From: Ascaris suum
Taxonomy: Eukaryota > Nematoda > Chromadorea > Rhabditida > Ascarididae
Length of the DNA stretch: 64,000 nt
NCBI GenBank assembly: GCA_013433145.1
Contig: JACCHR010000027.1
Location: 1-64,000, forward strand
Direction of reading: 5' to 3'
A model generated the notes under the pieces. The model saw nothing but the letters and a program-made list of their open reading frames with translations, was not told the DNA's origin and searched no databases. The first letter of the stretch is position 1. The number at the start of each line of letters is the position of its first letter. A program made the position numbers and the translations under genes. Of this stretch, positions 48,701-61,600 are shown in pieces.

Positions 48701-50283
48701 TCGCCTGTTGATGATATCCGACCACCGCAATATAGACCCATACCTCAACAAGTTAACAGATTTAGATGCTGTGGCTATGGGCTCACTCAACTACCACAAT
48801 CACAGATTCTTACATGGTCGAGTTGGAAGTTGACAGTGCATGCGAATGACGTGCTCACTGTTGTGATAGGTTTTTGCAGCATTAATGAGTTGCTCGTACC
48901 AAATAGGTGGACCAATATGATTGTGCAGACAGATGAGTCCCTCATTCAGTTGAAAGCTCCGTTGAGCAATGTGAGTATTCAACGAATACCGTCCACCCAC
49001 GAAAATGACTTTCTTGAGGTTGGCTCGCTGTGTTGAGACAGTAGTGATATAATTCAGCGATGTACACTATGGGAAACGCCATCGCCAGCAATGTGGTAAG
49101 CCTACAGAGGTCAGAGAACCTGAATGGGGCGCCATCGTATCAACATCTAATCGTGTTCCATACCAACAATTCTGTGGATTTATTCACTAGCGGATGCAAC
49201 AATCACTAAAAAATTCCGACGGCCACGTTAAGATGATGACGAGCATGTGAAACAGTCAGTTATGAGGCTACTAGGGACTGGCCCCCGCGAATACATTTTA
49301 GAAGATGACGTGATGCGCTTTAACTCTTCTTTGAACTCTATTATTTACCCCGCTTTACACTGTTAGACTGTCTGGTCCCTTAAGGATATTCTTGAGTGTA
49401 TCGTTTATATATCCTATGTTCCTCTTTTTAAAGGCAACATGTTTTAATTCGTGGCCGATGTCGCCGCCCATACATCGAAGTGTTCGATCATAAGCACTTT
49501 TGCGCTACGCCAGTCCACAGCATGCTTTAGTCCCAATAAGACGGAGATTATCCACGCTAAAAAGTCTAACTGTTTGCAGCGAGTTTCCACGATAGAATAG
49601 GAGCCGAACAAAGAGTCTGGTATGATAGAAAACGATAAGATAATGGAACATACCCCTTATCATCAAAAACAGTCAGGCATCGCAGCACCTCTCTTATCTG
49701 CGCAGAGAGCATTTTGTCATGCCCATTGATACTTTCGGCAAGGAGAATCTGCAGAAAATTCACCAAGTGATCCGCATCGCTTAATTCTCCACTTCTGCAA
49801 ACCGAAAACGTTGCTACCCTTAATGCCTCATTCACATGTTACTCCAACGTTTCGACTATAACATCTCAATCGCAATGACCTAAACATGAATCAAATTTGC
49901 CTTCTAACATTTTATTCTGGTTGCATCCTTTCGGCATCGGATAGTAAAGTTTCTTGTTATGCGCCTAATACAATTTTCTTTTTGCAAGAGATATTGTCGG
50001 AACCTCATTTCCATGCACACATATATTTATTTAAGGTATTCGTCGTTTCATTCGTCTAGCAGCTTCGACTGAGGGGTTATAACAGGTAATGTTTACGAAG
50101 TTTGGAAGCTGGTGGAAACTACTAAACAAACTGAAATCTATAACGCGAGCTGAGGCGGCTTTTTATAATACAGCATACCGAATCAGCTAATTGCTAAAAT
50201 ATTTGGAAGTAATGAAACTACCTTTTAGTGTACATGTGTATGCGTATGAAACTCTTAGTCGTGCACGCATTTGTACGTGTATG

Positions 50284-50347
<64 letters not shown>

Positions 50348-53300
50348 GACTGGATGTATATGTACCGTATACGCATTATAAGTTAAAATATTTTCACTGA
50401 AGTTACAAAGACCGCGATTTCAAAAGAACGCATATCAAGTGAAAAAAAAAAATGGAAGAAAGGGAGTGCGAATCACGAAACAGCTGTTGAATCACAACTA
50501 TTCGAGGGGCATTCATTTTCTCTCTGTTAACGCATTCTTGCATCTCAAACTTTCTCATCAGGCAGTGCATCAATAAACTATTAACTCAGGGTGTGACACT
50601 CGCGACTGAGATGCGTGTTCGGGAAAGGTGTATAGAAGGACTAGAGTTACAAACAAAGAAGTACGGTGCTGAAGCAGATGAACTAGGAAGCATGAATGCA
50701 AGAGGTAAAGCTAAGAATGTTGTTCTACAGCTTGCCATCAATTACTCAAAGTGAGCCTCTATGCGTTCCCCCTCCTTCCTCTCAGCAATATAATCAGGCT
50801 TCTTGGCCTCCCGTAATCTTTTCTACGCTGACATTCCTCATATTGCGTCAGTGAAAGCTTGCGTTACGTTAGCACATCTCTCATCAAATCTCTAGTGGGG
50901 TCAATCCAATTTTAATACTTGGGATTCATTTCCGCGGTTGCTAAGTCTAAAATGAGAGAATGCATAAGCAATATACCTGCGACCGTTGCTCGCAACCTGC
51001 AATGAGTCAACGCCTAAATTGTCTCTGGTTGTGATGGCAGTGTTCGACGAACTGGGTATCGAACCAACTGAGCTAAGCACCAAGCGCAGCTTGCGTTTCG
51101 CATCCAAGAACGCACGACACTGCGTCACATTGTTCGCATCGTAATAGGGAGCCGCTGGTGAACGCAGTGATTCAGTTTTCTGAACGCAACCAACATATTT
51201 TCACAAAGACCCTCAAATCGCGAAGTAATATGTATCTAATTTCAATGTTTAGGTTCAATAACTTTTGGTACTTTTATATCAGTACAGCCAGTCTTCAGGA
51301 AACACATAACTATACCAGTCAAACGGAATAAAATTTTCCTATGCAAGTGAAATCAGCCAGCATTTTTTCGAAACCGATTCAACGTCAGCAAATAATGACA
51401 ATACTTACTTACTTGAGCGCTATTTGGTAGAACGGTTACAACCCCACATCAAACCGCTCCCATAAAAACAGGAAGAAGCCGAGTTTAGACTTTTCATGTA
51501 AGCATGCTCGTTTATGCGATGGATTCAATGCTGTAGTGGTTACCTGCTCGGTGTTGACACCATTCGACACCAATACCTTGCTGCTCGCTTCGCCGAATAT
51601 TGGTGCCCTACCTTTGTACTTGTCAAGAATCTCGTTCGCTGTACTTTCGTATGATTCCCTTGAAGATCCCAGCTCACCCATTGAGCGACTCCCTGTCAAA
51701 CGTCTTGTGCTCACTGCAAGCACTTAATTCACAATGTGTGCGCACACAGCAAATTGGCGATGCATAAGTCACACAGCCACCCTCGGACAAAGTCGTCCAC
51801 TTCAGGCCAAACTTGCTCATCTCTTTCCACGCCCTCTTTAAACAATGTAACGAGTTTAAAATTATTAAAATATTTCTCGCGAAAGTCCTTATATATGTAC
51901 AGACGATATAAATGGGAAGTGATGAGAACACTGAGAGCAATGAAGAGTAATTATGGGTTTATGTTTTTCGCTAATACGAACGTGTTGGCCATGATACGAA
52001 TGATACGAACATACGAACATGCATGTGGTCATCACCAAAGAGATGAGGTCCACAACAAGGAAAGAACAACAAGGAAATGGAAAAACAAATGCATGGGGAG
52101 CGGAAAACCCTGCCAAAAGAATCGGCACGACCTGTGCTTTTTAGCCTTGACAACAAAACTGGCGACACCCCAAATTTTGAAGAGCAACAGACCATGCTCC
52201 CAAACGGTCAAATCGATTGCACGTAGGGAATTATTTAGCCTTGCAACCTGGATGACAGCTCGGATGATCACATCAGCGTTAAATATAAGTAGATTATTTG
52301 CTGTAAAATATATATTCAGGGCATTTCACAATCAATACTCCTTCAGAAGCCAAATGATTAAACCAGAGAATGATATATTAGCAGAATGCACCTATCAAAT
52401 TCCCTACGAATCGAATCTATCGCACGGAAAAATCCGTGCATGTACCATACATGATACTATCGTGACGGGGTTTGGAAACAAATTTCCATCCTACGGTGAT
52501 ATTTGCATTTGCGTCTACGATTGCATATAATTGCATGATACATAAAAAAGAATAATAATAATATGCCGGTGATATGGAAGAAAAATATAGGCACAGCAGC
52601 AAAAGATACACTGTTTCAATATTTTGGCGATTACGCATCACAAAGCGAATCACAACAATAGTTGACCATTTCTAATAGATAAAGACGTTTATTAATTTTT
52701 TTTGTCGTGCAACAGATATTAACAACATACAGCACACGGTAGAAACGCTTATCTGGGGAGGTTCACAAATTGCTGCAGATACCGATTACCCCGCAAATGT
52801 GACCTCTCAAAAACCTGAGCTAAGATCATACAGTACAAGCCGATGTCTTTTCATTGGAAGACTGAATACACTAGCACACTGATTCTATTGAAACTATTCT
52901 GGGAACGACTAACAAAATGCTAGGAGGTTGTGTACTTAAAGCACTATTTATTCAGATTTTCAAATCTGTAAAAGGTGAAATCACTGAAGCGCTAAAGTTC
53001 TCACAATAAAATTACTTCACATCACAACTTTACGTTTTCATTCCTACTCTTTGTTCGTTTTTCTTCATATTACCTCTCATCTATTACCAGAGTCTCAATT
53101 TTCGTATCTCTTCTCAATCCTCGTCTCTTATTTCATTCCTTACTCATATTCTTTCTCACCGTTTTCTTGCTATCTTCCCTCACTCCCCGCGCAAAAAAAT
53201 CCCCTTTCCCCAAATCAACTCTTTACCAACGACTACCATTCCTCTTCCAATATTTTAAATTAAAATACTTCTCATCTTCCCCCTCCCCCCTCGCCTGTAC

Positions 53301-56300
53301 AAATTTCTTGCATTCAAATTTCATTCATGTTATTCTCATCGCTTTCCTTTTCAACTGCTAAATAAATTCTAAACAACTTGCAAAGCATTGCGTCAGTCAG
53401 TATTGGCCTCACCATATTCACTGCAAGCAACCCGTTTAAACGCCCTCAGGTGTTTGCTGATATTACACTCATAAGTGATCGTAGTTATATTCTAAGCATG
53501 ATGTTTACTTACTGCATTTGCCCACCCGTCAAGCAATGTCCTTGCTCTACATACGCATGCGTCTGTTATATCAACTCTCTGATGATTGCATAAATACCGA
53601 AACTTCAGAATAAAGTATTTCTCCCTAACGCGTCCGCGCTATTCATTCGCATCATCTGCAGATTACCACCCTTATTAAAAAACTCAACGTGCACTACCAC
53701 CCTTATTAAAAAACTCAACATGCACTACCACCCTTATTAAAAAACTCAACATGCACTACCACCCTTATTAAAAAACACTACGTGCACCTTAGAGAAGAAG
53801 GACCGCTCCATAAAAGAATAATGAATGTTATTTGTGGGTGACAAATATTTCTGATCAACCTAGAAATCAATGTCGCTAGAGCTCAGTTTCAGCACCTGTT
53901 TGAGTGCCTATACACATTACGCAGGAAACAGTAGAGGGGTAAGAAAGTCACAATTTTCTTTAATCGATTTGCTCACCGCAAAAGGATTATTGAGAGCACT
54001 CGTTACCTGCTTAGTGGAACTCGACTACTGAAAACTTTTGGAAGCAGGTAGAAGAAATGCCACAAAAAAATTTAGAAACCATCATCCTATTTTTCCTGTG
54101 AAGCAATCTTGCTGATAAATCAATAGTTCACAGATGGCTTCGAGCGTACACAGCCCTATTTATGTATAGAAGCTAACAATGTCATTACGCCACTTAATTC
54201 TTCACGTTAGCAAATCCATCTGACTAATACAAATAAATTCTTTCAAGAGAAAAAAAGAATAAGTGTCAGATATTTTACTGATATAGGCGCAAATAATCCT
54301 CAAAAAATTTTCCACATTTCTAACGAACCTCGCTTGCCTGAATACGGTTTATGCCGAAACGCTAAAATATTCGCTTTATCATTTTCAGCTACCTTTAATT
54401 CAAGAGTCAAAAGTTCCACACCTTGCAATCCGCATTCAAGTTAGATTTTAGCTGCGCGCATGCTTAAACTAACCTTGCAAACAATCAAAGCCATCAAAAA
54501 AGCCCGTGAAAAAAGTTCCAAGTTGCATTTGTTTATTACGAAGAGACCCTGAGGCAACAATTCAGAATGGTGATGAATCTTGGCAAACAGGTTCCCTACA
54601 ATGAAGGCTATATTCATCGAATTCAATCGTCATAAACTTTTCGATCTGCAATTTTCAACAACTGAACGATATGCGTGCAAAATATAGTACAAACGAGACA
54701 TACAGGCAGCCTTTCGTCAACACAGCGGTGTAGTCGAGCCAACAAATATGATTTTTCGTCTCAATATCATTTTAACATGCTCCCTATCCAGCTAATGCTA
54801 GTCACAGGTATCATGGAATTCTGGGATCAGAAAACTGGTTAGAATTTTTCATAAGCAATGCTATATACGTCCATGCATAAGGCACTGTGATGTAGTCTTC
54901 TCATTCATGTAATTTTCATATGTTCAGCAAAGAACTGATGCCACAACTATCACATTCACCTGCAACCCTGTCTCATTTTTTGGGCGTCACAGGTGTTGGA
55001 TTTTGTCCCTACCTACTTTAGAAATACCGGAAAACAACCTCACTGAATAAAATTGGAGCAAACTGAATCTTCATTCTGACCACTATTAAAATAATTCGAT
55101 CGAAAATTTAATACCACAACTTACAATACGCTAAATGATGCCACAGTGTTTTGTCTAAATACTACTCTCTGCCCCTTTCTATGTGTTGCCAGCTGCACGG
55201 CGTTCGGTGACGATTTTTCCTGAACCCAAGAAGTAGCCAAGTTTTAAAATCTCCGAAGTTTTGAAAAACACTGATCTCGTCCAAAATTGTTGCCGTCTTC
55301 ATGTTTATGGCTCCCATAACCGAAGCCTAGAAAGCCACTGCGCGCTTAAGATGTTGAAGATCTCGAGATGCGAGAGCCCTAAATGAATTTGCTTGCAAAC
55401 AAAACCATCCCTACCACTAGCGTTCTGAGGGAAGGACCATTCTCACTGCATTGCGACAGTTTTCGGATTTAAAGATTCTAGTCACTCTGCACCTTTCAAC
55501 CATCCATCTGAAGCATTATTCGTCTAACAGCTAAAAGAATCAAGAGTTGACAGCACGCTAAACACTCCTTAAAAGTAAAAAAGTCATATGATTCTCGTCA
55601 TGCATTTGGCGTGCAACATGCATCACCTTGTCTCACCTCTGCGAGCAAGAAGAAGCAGCCAATAAGCCAATGCATCTTGTATTCTAAAATCATCAAGCTA
55701 GTGGATTTGTGTCTGGAAATTCGAAGATGCTGCGCTGTTGACATACGCCATAAGTGATATAGAATATTAAGTGTTACATATCAACAATGCAAGATGCGCA
55801 AATGAAATTGTATGTCGCCTTTGAGTATGTATCAATTACCCCGCAACAACAGTAATAAAGATTGCATAATTTTGAAGATCAAGCAATCCGGTGCGCAATC
55901 TCTATTGGTGATGCCGCATTACTGAAGACTTACGTTCGAAAGCAAGGACTTCTGCACGTTGCTCTTCCCTTTGAGAGAGGAATCATATTTGACGGCAGCA
56001 GAGATCCACTTCAATAGGAAGCGGTTTCATTTTATGAAATTGCTTAACACAAATACTTCTTTGAATTCGAGTTGCGAACGTGGAGTTTAAAGCGAGCAGT
56101 CCAAACATACGTTTGTTTTGCTGTTTAACGCTCCTTTTCAATTTTCCGGAATCAGTTGGGAAAACCCTTGACAATTGAGGAGAAAAAGGATGAACCTATC
56201 TATGAAGTAAGCTTGCAAGTCATTCTCCTATCCAATGCCACCTAAACAACTTGCGAAATGACCGCAGTTCATTGACAGCCAGACTGACTAAACTCGAAAC

Positions 56301-58593
56301 TGAACTACCGCAATGACATCATAACTGAGCATTACCTGCCAGTCAATGAAACCGTCCGATTTTGGTTGCGAGGGAGTGCTTTCACCCGCCTCAACTTTCT
56401 TCGAGGCTTATCGTGAGCGATGCAGCTAACATCAACGATAAAGACAACGCCAACCAGATGTGGGACGCTGATCGATGCTGTGCCGAAATGAAGTCGTATC
56501 GTTAGATGGCATATTTGAATCTAAGCTGACTGAAGCGAGTTCATTCATTGTACTTGCTTGTGAAAGAGATTGTCGAAGAGAGCTAACCGCCATACCTAAA
56601 TCCAGCAACGTTTACTGGCACATCTGTAAAAGACTGCATCAACTTCCCCCCCCCCTCCCCCCTCAAAACTATAACTCCTACATTTCGCTCAAATTTGCTT
56701 TCATTTAAAAGGTTCCATTTCGCCAACTAAAAAACAGGCTTAACGAAGCTTGAAATAACTTTTGCTCAATGTCACCCCTTCTGCACTATGGAAGACCCCA
56801 ATGACGAATGACCGTGCAAGTAAGCAAAGAGGGATTTCACATAAAAAATACACGTGGAACAAGGAAACCTCTGAAAGAAATAAAATAAAAAGCTGCAGTG
56901 AAAAAACTAGTGAGATGGCCAAATAAAACGAGTGGATTAGGCGTAACGAACTGACCAAGACAAAGGCGTTAAAATCCCACAATGCATAGCATCCCTCTAA
57001 TTCCTTGCCTTGGGAGTTATTGCGCCTGTCTGCAAAACACTGCGAACGTCGTTCAACTCTTGCGCAAACTTCATCTCTTATGATGTTACTCCTTGCAAGG
57101 TCATTCACGTTAACCTACCTCAACTCTTGCGCTACTGTGATATTTGCTACGTCCAAACTGTGGTTTGGCAAAGACAAGGATCAAGGTAACGAGGGGCACC
57201 AACACAAGCAGCACTACAAACATCGTCCATAGACGTCAAAGATAAAAGCGCCATTACATGACGTACCATTAACATCAAAGTCACTAGTGACAGAAACGCC
57301 GGGAACAACAGAAAATTCTGGTCATATGCCCCCCTCACATTAGAAAAATACTTACAACCTTGGTGAGCTGCATCAGTTGGGGCTCCGACTGTCCCAACGT
57401 CATGCTCATCTACCCATCCTTTGGAAAAATATAATAAACACCTTTCCTGCACAACGATATAACAGTTCATAAACATCATGAAATATATCTGGAAAGATCG
57501 AAGGTTAGGCTGGGAGAGGTAACCCTCTACCACTATACCTTACTTCGCCTAACTTGTTTTAAATTTTCGTTTCGTCTCACCACCCAGTTCCCTATTTCGT
57601 ATGATCAACGAGCAATTGTAGACAGTCGAACAGGTAAGATGTTTCGAAAATACCAACCGCTAAAGCTCGCAGATTCCACCCTCAGAAAATTTTCGGCTTA
57701 TTTTGCTTGCCTTAGCGAACCAAGTGGCTTAGAAATCCTCGTGGCTCAAAAGTAGCATAAATGACCGAAAAATACCTCATTTAAGTATCTGAAATTACCG
57801 AACGCAGCATTAATGACTGATAAAGTAACGCGTTTGCTTGTCAGTCGCCGAAAGAAACAAAAAACCGTGAAGTCATCTATACCCACTGAACACAACCCAC
57901 TTTTGTGAAGCTCAGCGCACATAAAAATGGTGCTCTGAACTAAAATCAGGATGATATCTGAATGAGTGTGCACTCCATCTTATATTCGAGAGCTCTTCTC
58001 GTTCAACCTTCTTGGATAAGCCCTTCTCATGAACCTTATCAGACAAAGCTTCTTGGCCGCCCACTGCAATGGGAGAATCAGCTCCTGAAGGTTTTCCTAA
58101 GGCTCCAAAAACCAGAACTCCTAATTTTCGAAAACAGAGAACAATACTAGGGGATGAGGAGCACAGCTTTACCGCCTTAAAGACTGACGTGCTTATGTCT
58201 GAAGTACAACTCTCTCCTCGGGTGAATCCCTCTCTTTTAGGAAAAATGCACACAACAAGGGGTTACTTTAAAAGAAAAAAAGCTTCGATCACATCAACTT
58301 CATGTGTTTTTTGTAGGCGCAAAGATACCCCTTGCAAACACCGTTTCAATCAATCTATCTGGACATTTCAGCTTATGCTGGATTACAATAAGCCAAGTTT
58401 CAAATACTCGAGCTAGCTTCGGAAATAATCAGCTCAATGAACCGGGCTGCTCTGCAATCTCAAAATTCTTCGACATAAATAAGCCAAGTTCATTGATCCG
58501 ATTTTGATAAAATTCGTATGCTTTGTTCTCAGCCTCTCAAAATCAATTAAATAATCGTCAAGTCTCGCATTCTGATTCCTGAAACTTAAGCTC

Positions 58594-58688
<95 letters not shown>

Positions 58689-61600
58689 CATCGGAAACAT
58701 TTGAAACGATACATGGGAGATCGGAAATGTCTAAAAATCTTCACCCTTTTTTCATAACTTTTATTTTTGGGAGGAAGCAGAAATTAGATGAATAGAGCAG
58801 ACGATCCGATTTCGCAACTCATTTCTTAGCTATATTCACCGCATCCAAAAAAAATGCGCGCCGCACTCGCAACTCAGTACCACATTTGCATGTTCATCTT
58901 CCACCATAATCGGACAATTACCACCATTTCATTGGAAAAGAACAAAAAGGCGACCAACAATACCAATGAAGGACAATCGATTTGCTATGCGATTCTGTCC
59001 GAAAGAAATGAATTAAACTACTTTTTACGTGATAACAATTTCCCAAACCGCGATGAGCTGTATCGTGATTCCAGACCGAGAACAAATTCACTTCGAAGGC
59101 GACAATAGCGGACAGAAAGTGGGAGGCACGCATATATTCTACTGATGCATTTCGAAATCAAAAATTCTGCATTATATGGTGATGGGGAACCTTGTAGACC
59201 TTGCTTCGTCTTTTAGACCTCGTGTCTACATAACGCTTTCTGAATACAAGAAATATAGTCCACTGCGACGCATGCAAATAGTAATAAACAAGCCTAGCAC
59301 AGCACCATATGGTAAATGACTTCAAGCATATTCAAATGCGCCGTAATAGCGTATGCAAGAGGATGTGAGTAAAACATGACACGGTTGGCGAGTTGCGCAA
59401 GTAAGATAGATTCTATCTGCACAACAAAGGACCGAAAACAAGATGAGCCATATCCACCCCGGAAAAAACACTGGATGTAGGTGGAAAGATTCACAGTACC
59501 AGAAATGGATTAACAGCATTCGGCCAATCGCAGATAGTAACTCAATATAAATTACCTCTTTTCATTTTCAACGATTCGCCCATTTTCTGTAGCCCTTGAA
59601 AAAGAGTGATCTTCTTACGAGTAAAACTGGAACTGCTCGCACCTCCAGCCTGACCTAAATGAAAAATTTGCTATTATTTCTTGTCCACTATTCATATAAG
59701 CACTTTTTTAAACGATACGGATTTGATGGCACATAAATCCCTTCTGCCTACTCATAAACGTCTGCTGAAAATTTTTCCCGACTAGTTTGAAGCTTAACGC
59801 CTTTATTCTTTGAAAGTGGCTTTAAGGTAAAAATCCGTTATTTTCCACTGAACATCATAACTAATTAATTCATCAAAAAATTGTTCGACGGAGAAATAAT
59901 TTCCAACAAGCTATAAGAAAACAGAAACGACAAGCTATGCCACTATGCCTTGCGCAATACAAACTTCTTGTCATCATATATGGGACAGCAACCAATATTT
60001 TGAGCAACACAAAACGACGTCTGCTTCATTCCCCTGTGATTTTAATGTATCGATCAAGGAAATTAAGAGGCGAGCATTCAATAAGGAACCAGGAAAGGTG
60101 ATGTTCGAGTCGGCATGAAGAGCACTTCTCCTCACGAGTTTAGGCATAGCGCCTGTGCTTGCCCAACTGGCACGAATTTCGTCCTCGTTCAGCTGCACCA
60201 CACCACATCGCTCAGAATGCATATCGGCTTCCGCTCTTCGCTTTGTTATCTTAATTGCAGAAAATTAATGAATTGTACCTTTATGCCTCTACTCATTAAA
60301 TAAATTTATAAAATAATATACCTTTACTCATTCCTCTTACAAAAAGCTATCATGTGATATGCCGAAAAATTTATAAACACAAGATCGCCACCCGGAAATC
60401 TATAATCGAGAACTAAAAAGAACTAAAATCTGCGCAATGGCTAGACAATGTTCAATTCGTGAAAAATGCAAAAGTCCAACTACCTAATGCATTTAATTAA
60501 TTTATGCGCCTTTTCTTCGCAATTATTCTATCCTATCTTCGCAATTATCCTTAATTTATGCGTCTTAATATCAGAACAGTTTATCATTCAAAGCGATTCA
60601 TTAGCTAACGATCGCAGTTAAAAAAGCAGTTCAACATACTCGTGATCGCAAGCAACGAAGAATGCTAAGAATCATTTACAAGGATATCACTCAGGCTGCT
60701 CAGAAGTGAATTCAGCTCAGTCCGTTGGCATAGTATCCTTCTAAAACTTTTTCTTTTGCACAGTAAATGAATGAATTATTTGTAGCAATAATTAAGGAAA
60801 AGCTCATGGCAAAGCCAATTTCATAGAGATTCAGATTTTGGTGACAAGCGAAAAATTGCCAGCAAATCGTCCCCCAAGGTTATTATAGGATGGGCAAAGC
60901 AGACTGATAAATTAATAATGGCTGGCCAAAGTGTCCCTTACGTCTCCGCCGGTTATGGCTCATGAATCGGAAAGCTGCAGGTTCAGATCCCATCTGCGGA
61001 GAATCTCAGATGAGATCTGAACAGATCTCAGATCCTATTTTCGTCTACTTCCAAGCAAATAAATCCATTGTTGTAGGCCATATTCGATGTGATTCCTATA
61101 TAAATTATCAACTTTTATCTTCTTAGAATAAAAGACTTCTAAGTGAAGTGAGCTGAAAATTTCTGAATTACGGTGTGCAGTGAGAGCAGAAAATTTGCAA
61201 AGTGCACGAAGGAAGCTTTAGAAACTGATTTCTCCCAATCGCTTAGACTTCTTTCTGTTGAGATGTAACTGTTGCACAGTAATGTTTAATACTTCAGTTG
61301 ATAAAAATATCTCGTGAACATAACTGCATTAATTTATATGTTACCACTGTATAAGTATTTACCACCCGTTGCCATTCAGCTTCTTCAATTAAGCACTCCA
61401 TCATGCGACATTCTGGAGAAGCCTTGCCCTAAAAAGTATCTCGAAACTACTCGTCACTCTATCACATGGGAGTTCAAAAGAGCGGAGATCAAGGTTCCTC
61501 GAATTCAGCGTCATCAAACTCCAGGCGAATCAGGATCACAGCTGCAAAATTTCAAAAACTGCCTGCTCTTCATTCATTCATGGAAAACGTGGTCAACATC

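Larger units (their letters stand above)
51714..56110 (-). other. RME-6 intron, 4397 bp
   Basis: This is the largest intron in the model. It contains the 264-codon + strand ORF (51736-52530) and the 31-bp x 4 minisatellite (53664-53787). Pyrimidine-rich sequence lies near 53040-53350. No other supportable coding sequence was found, but a missed small RME-6 exon is possible. Confidence 0.55.

Noticed and set aside
50191..50400. ORF with Tyr-Ile repeat on the + strand (and 58434-58700 on -)
   Set aside because: Both are (TA)n microsatellites read as protein.
60943..61002. A functional tRNA gene
   Set aside because: The acceptor-like stem is perfect, but the span is too short, the T-stem mispairs and no anticodon arm exists.
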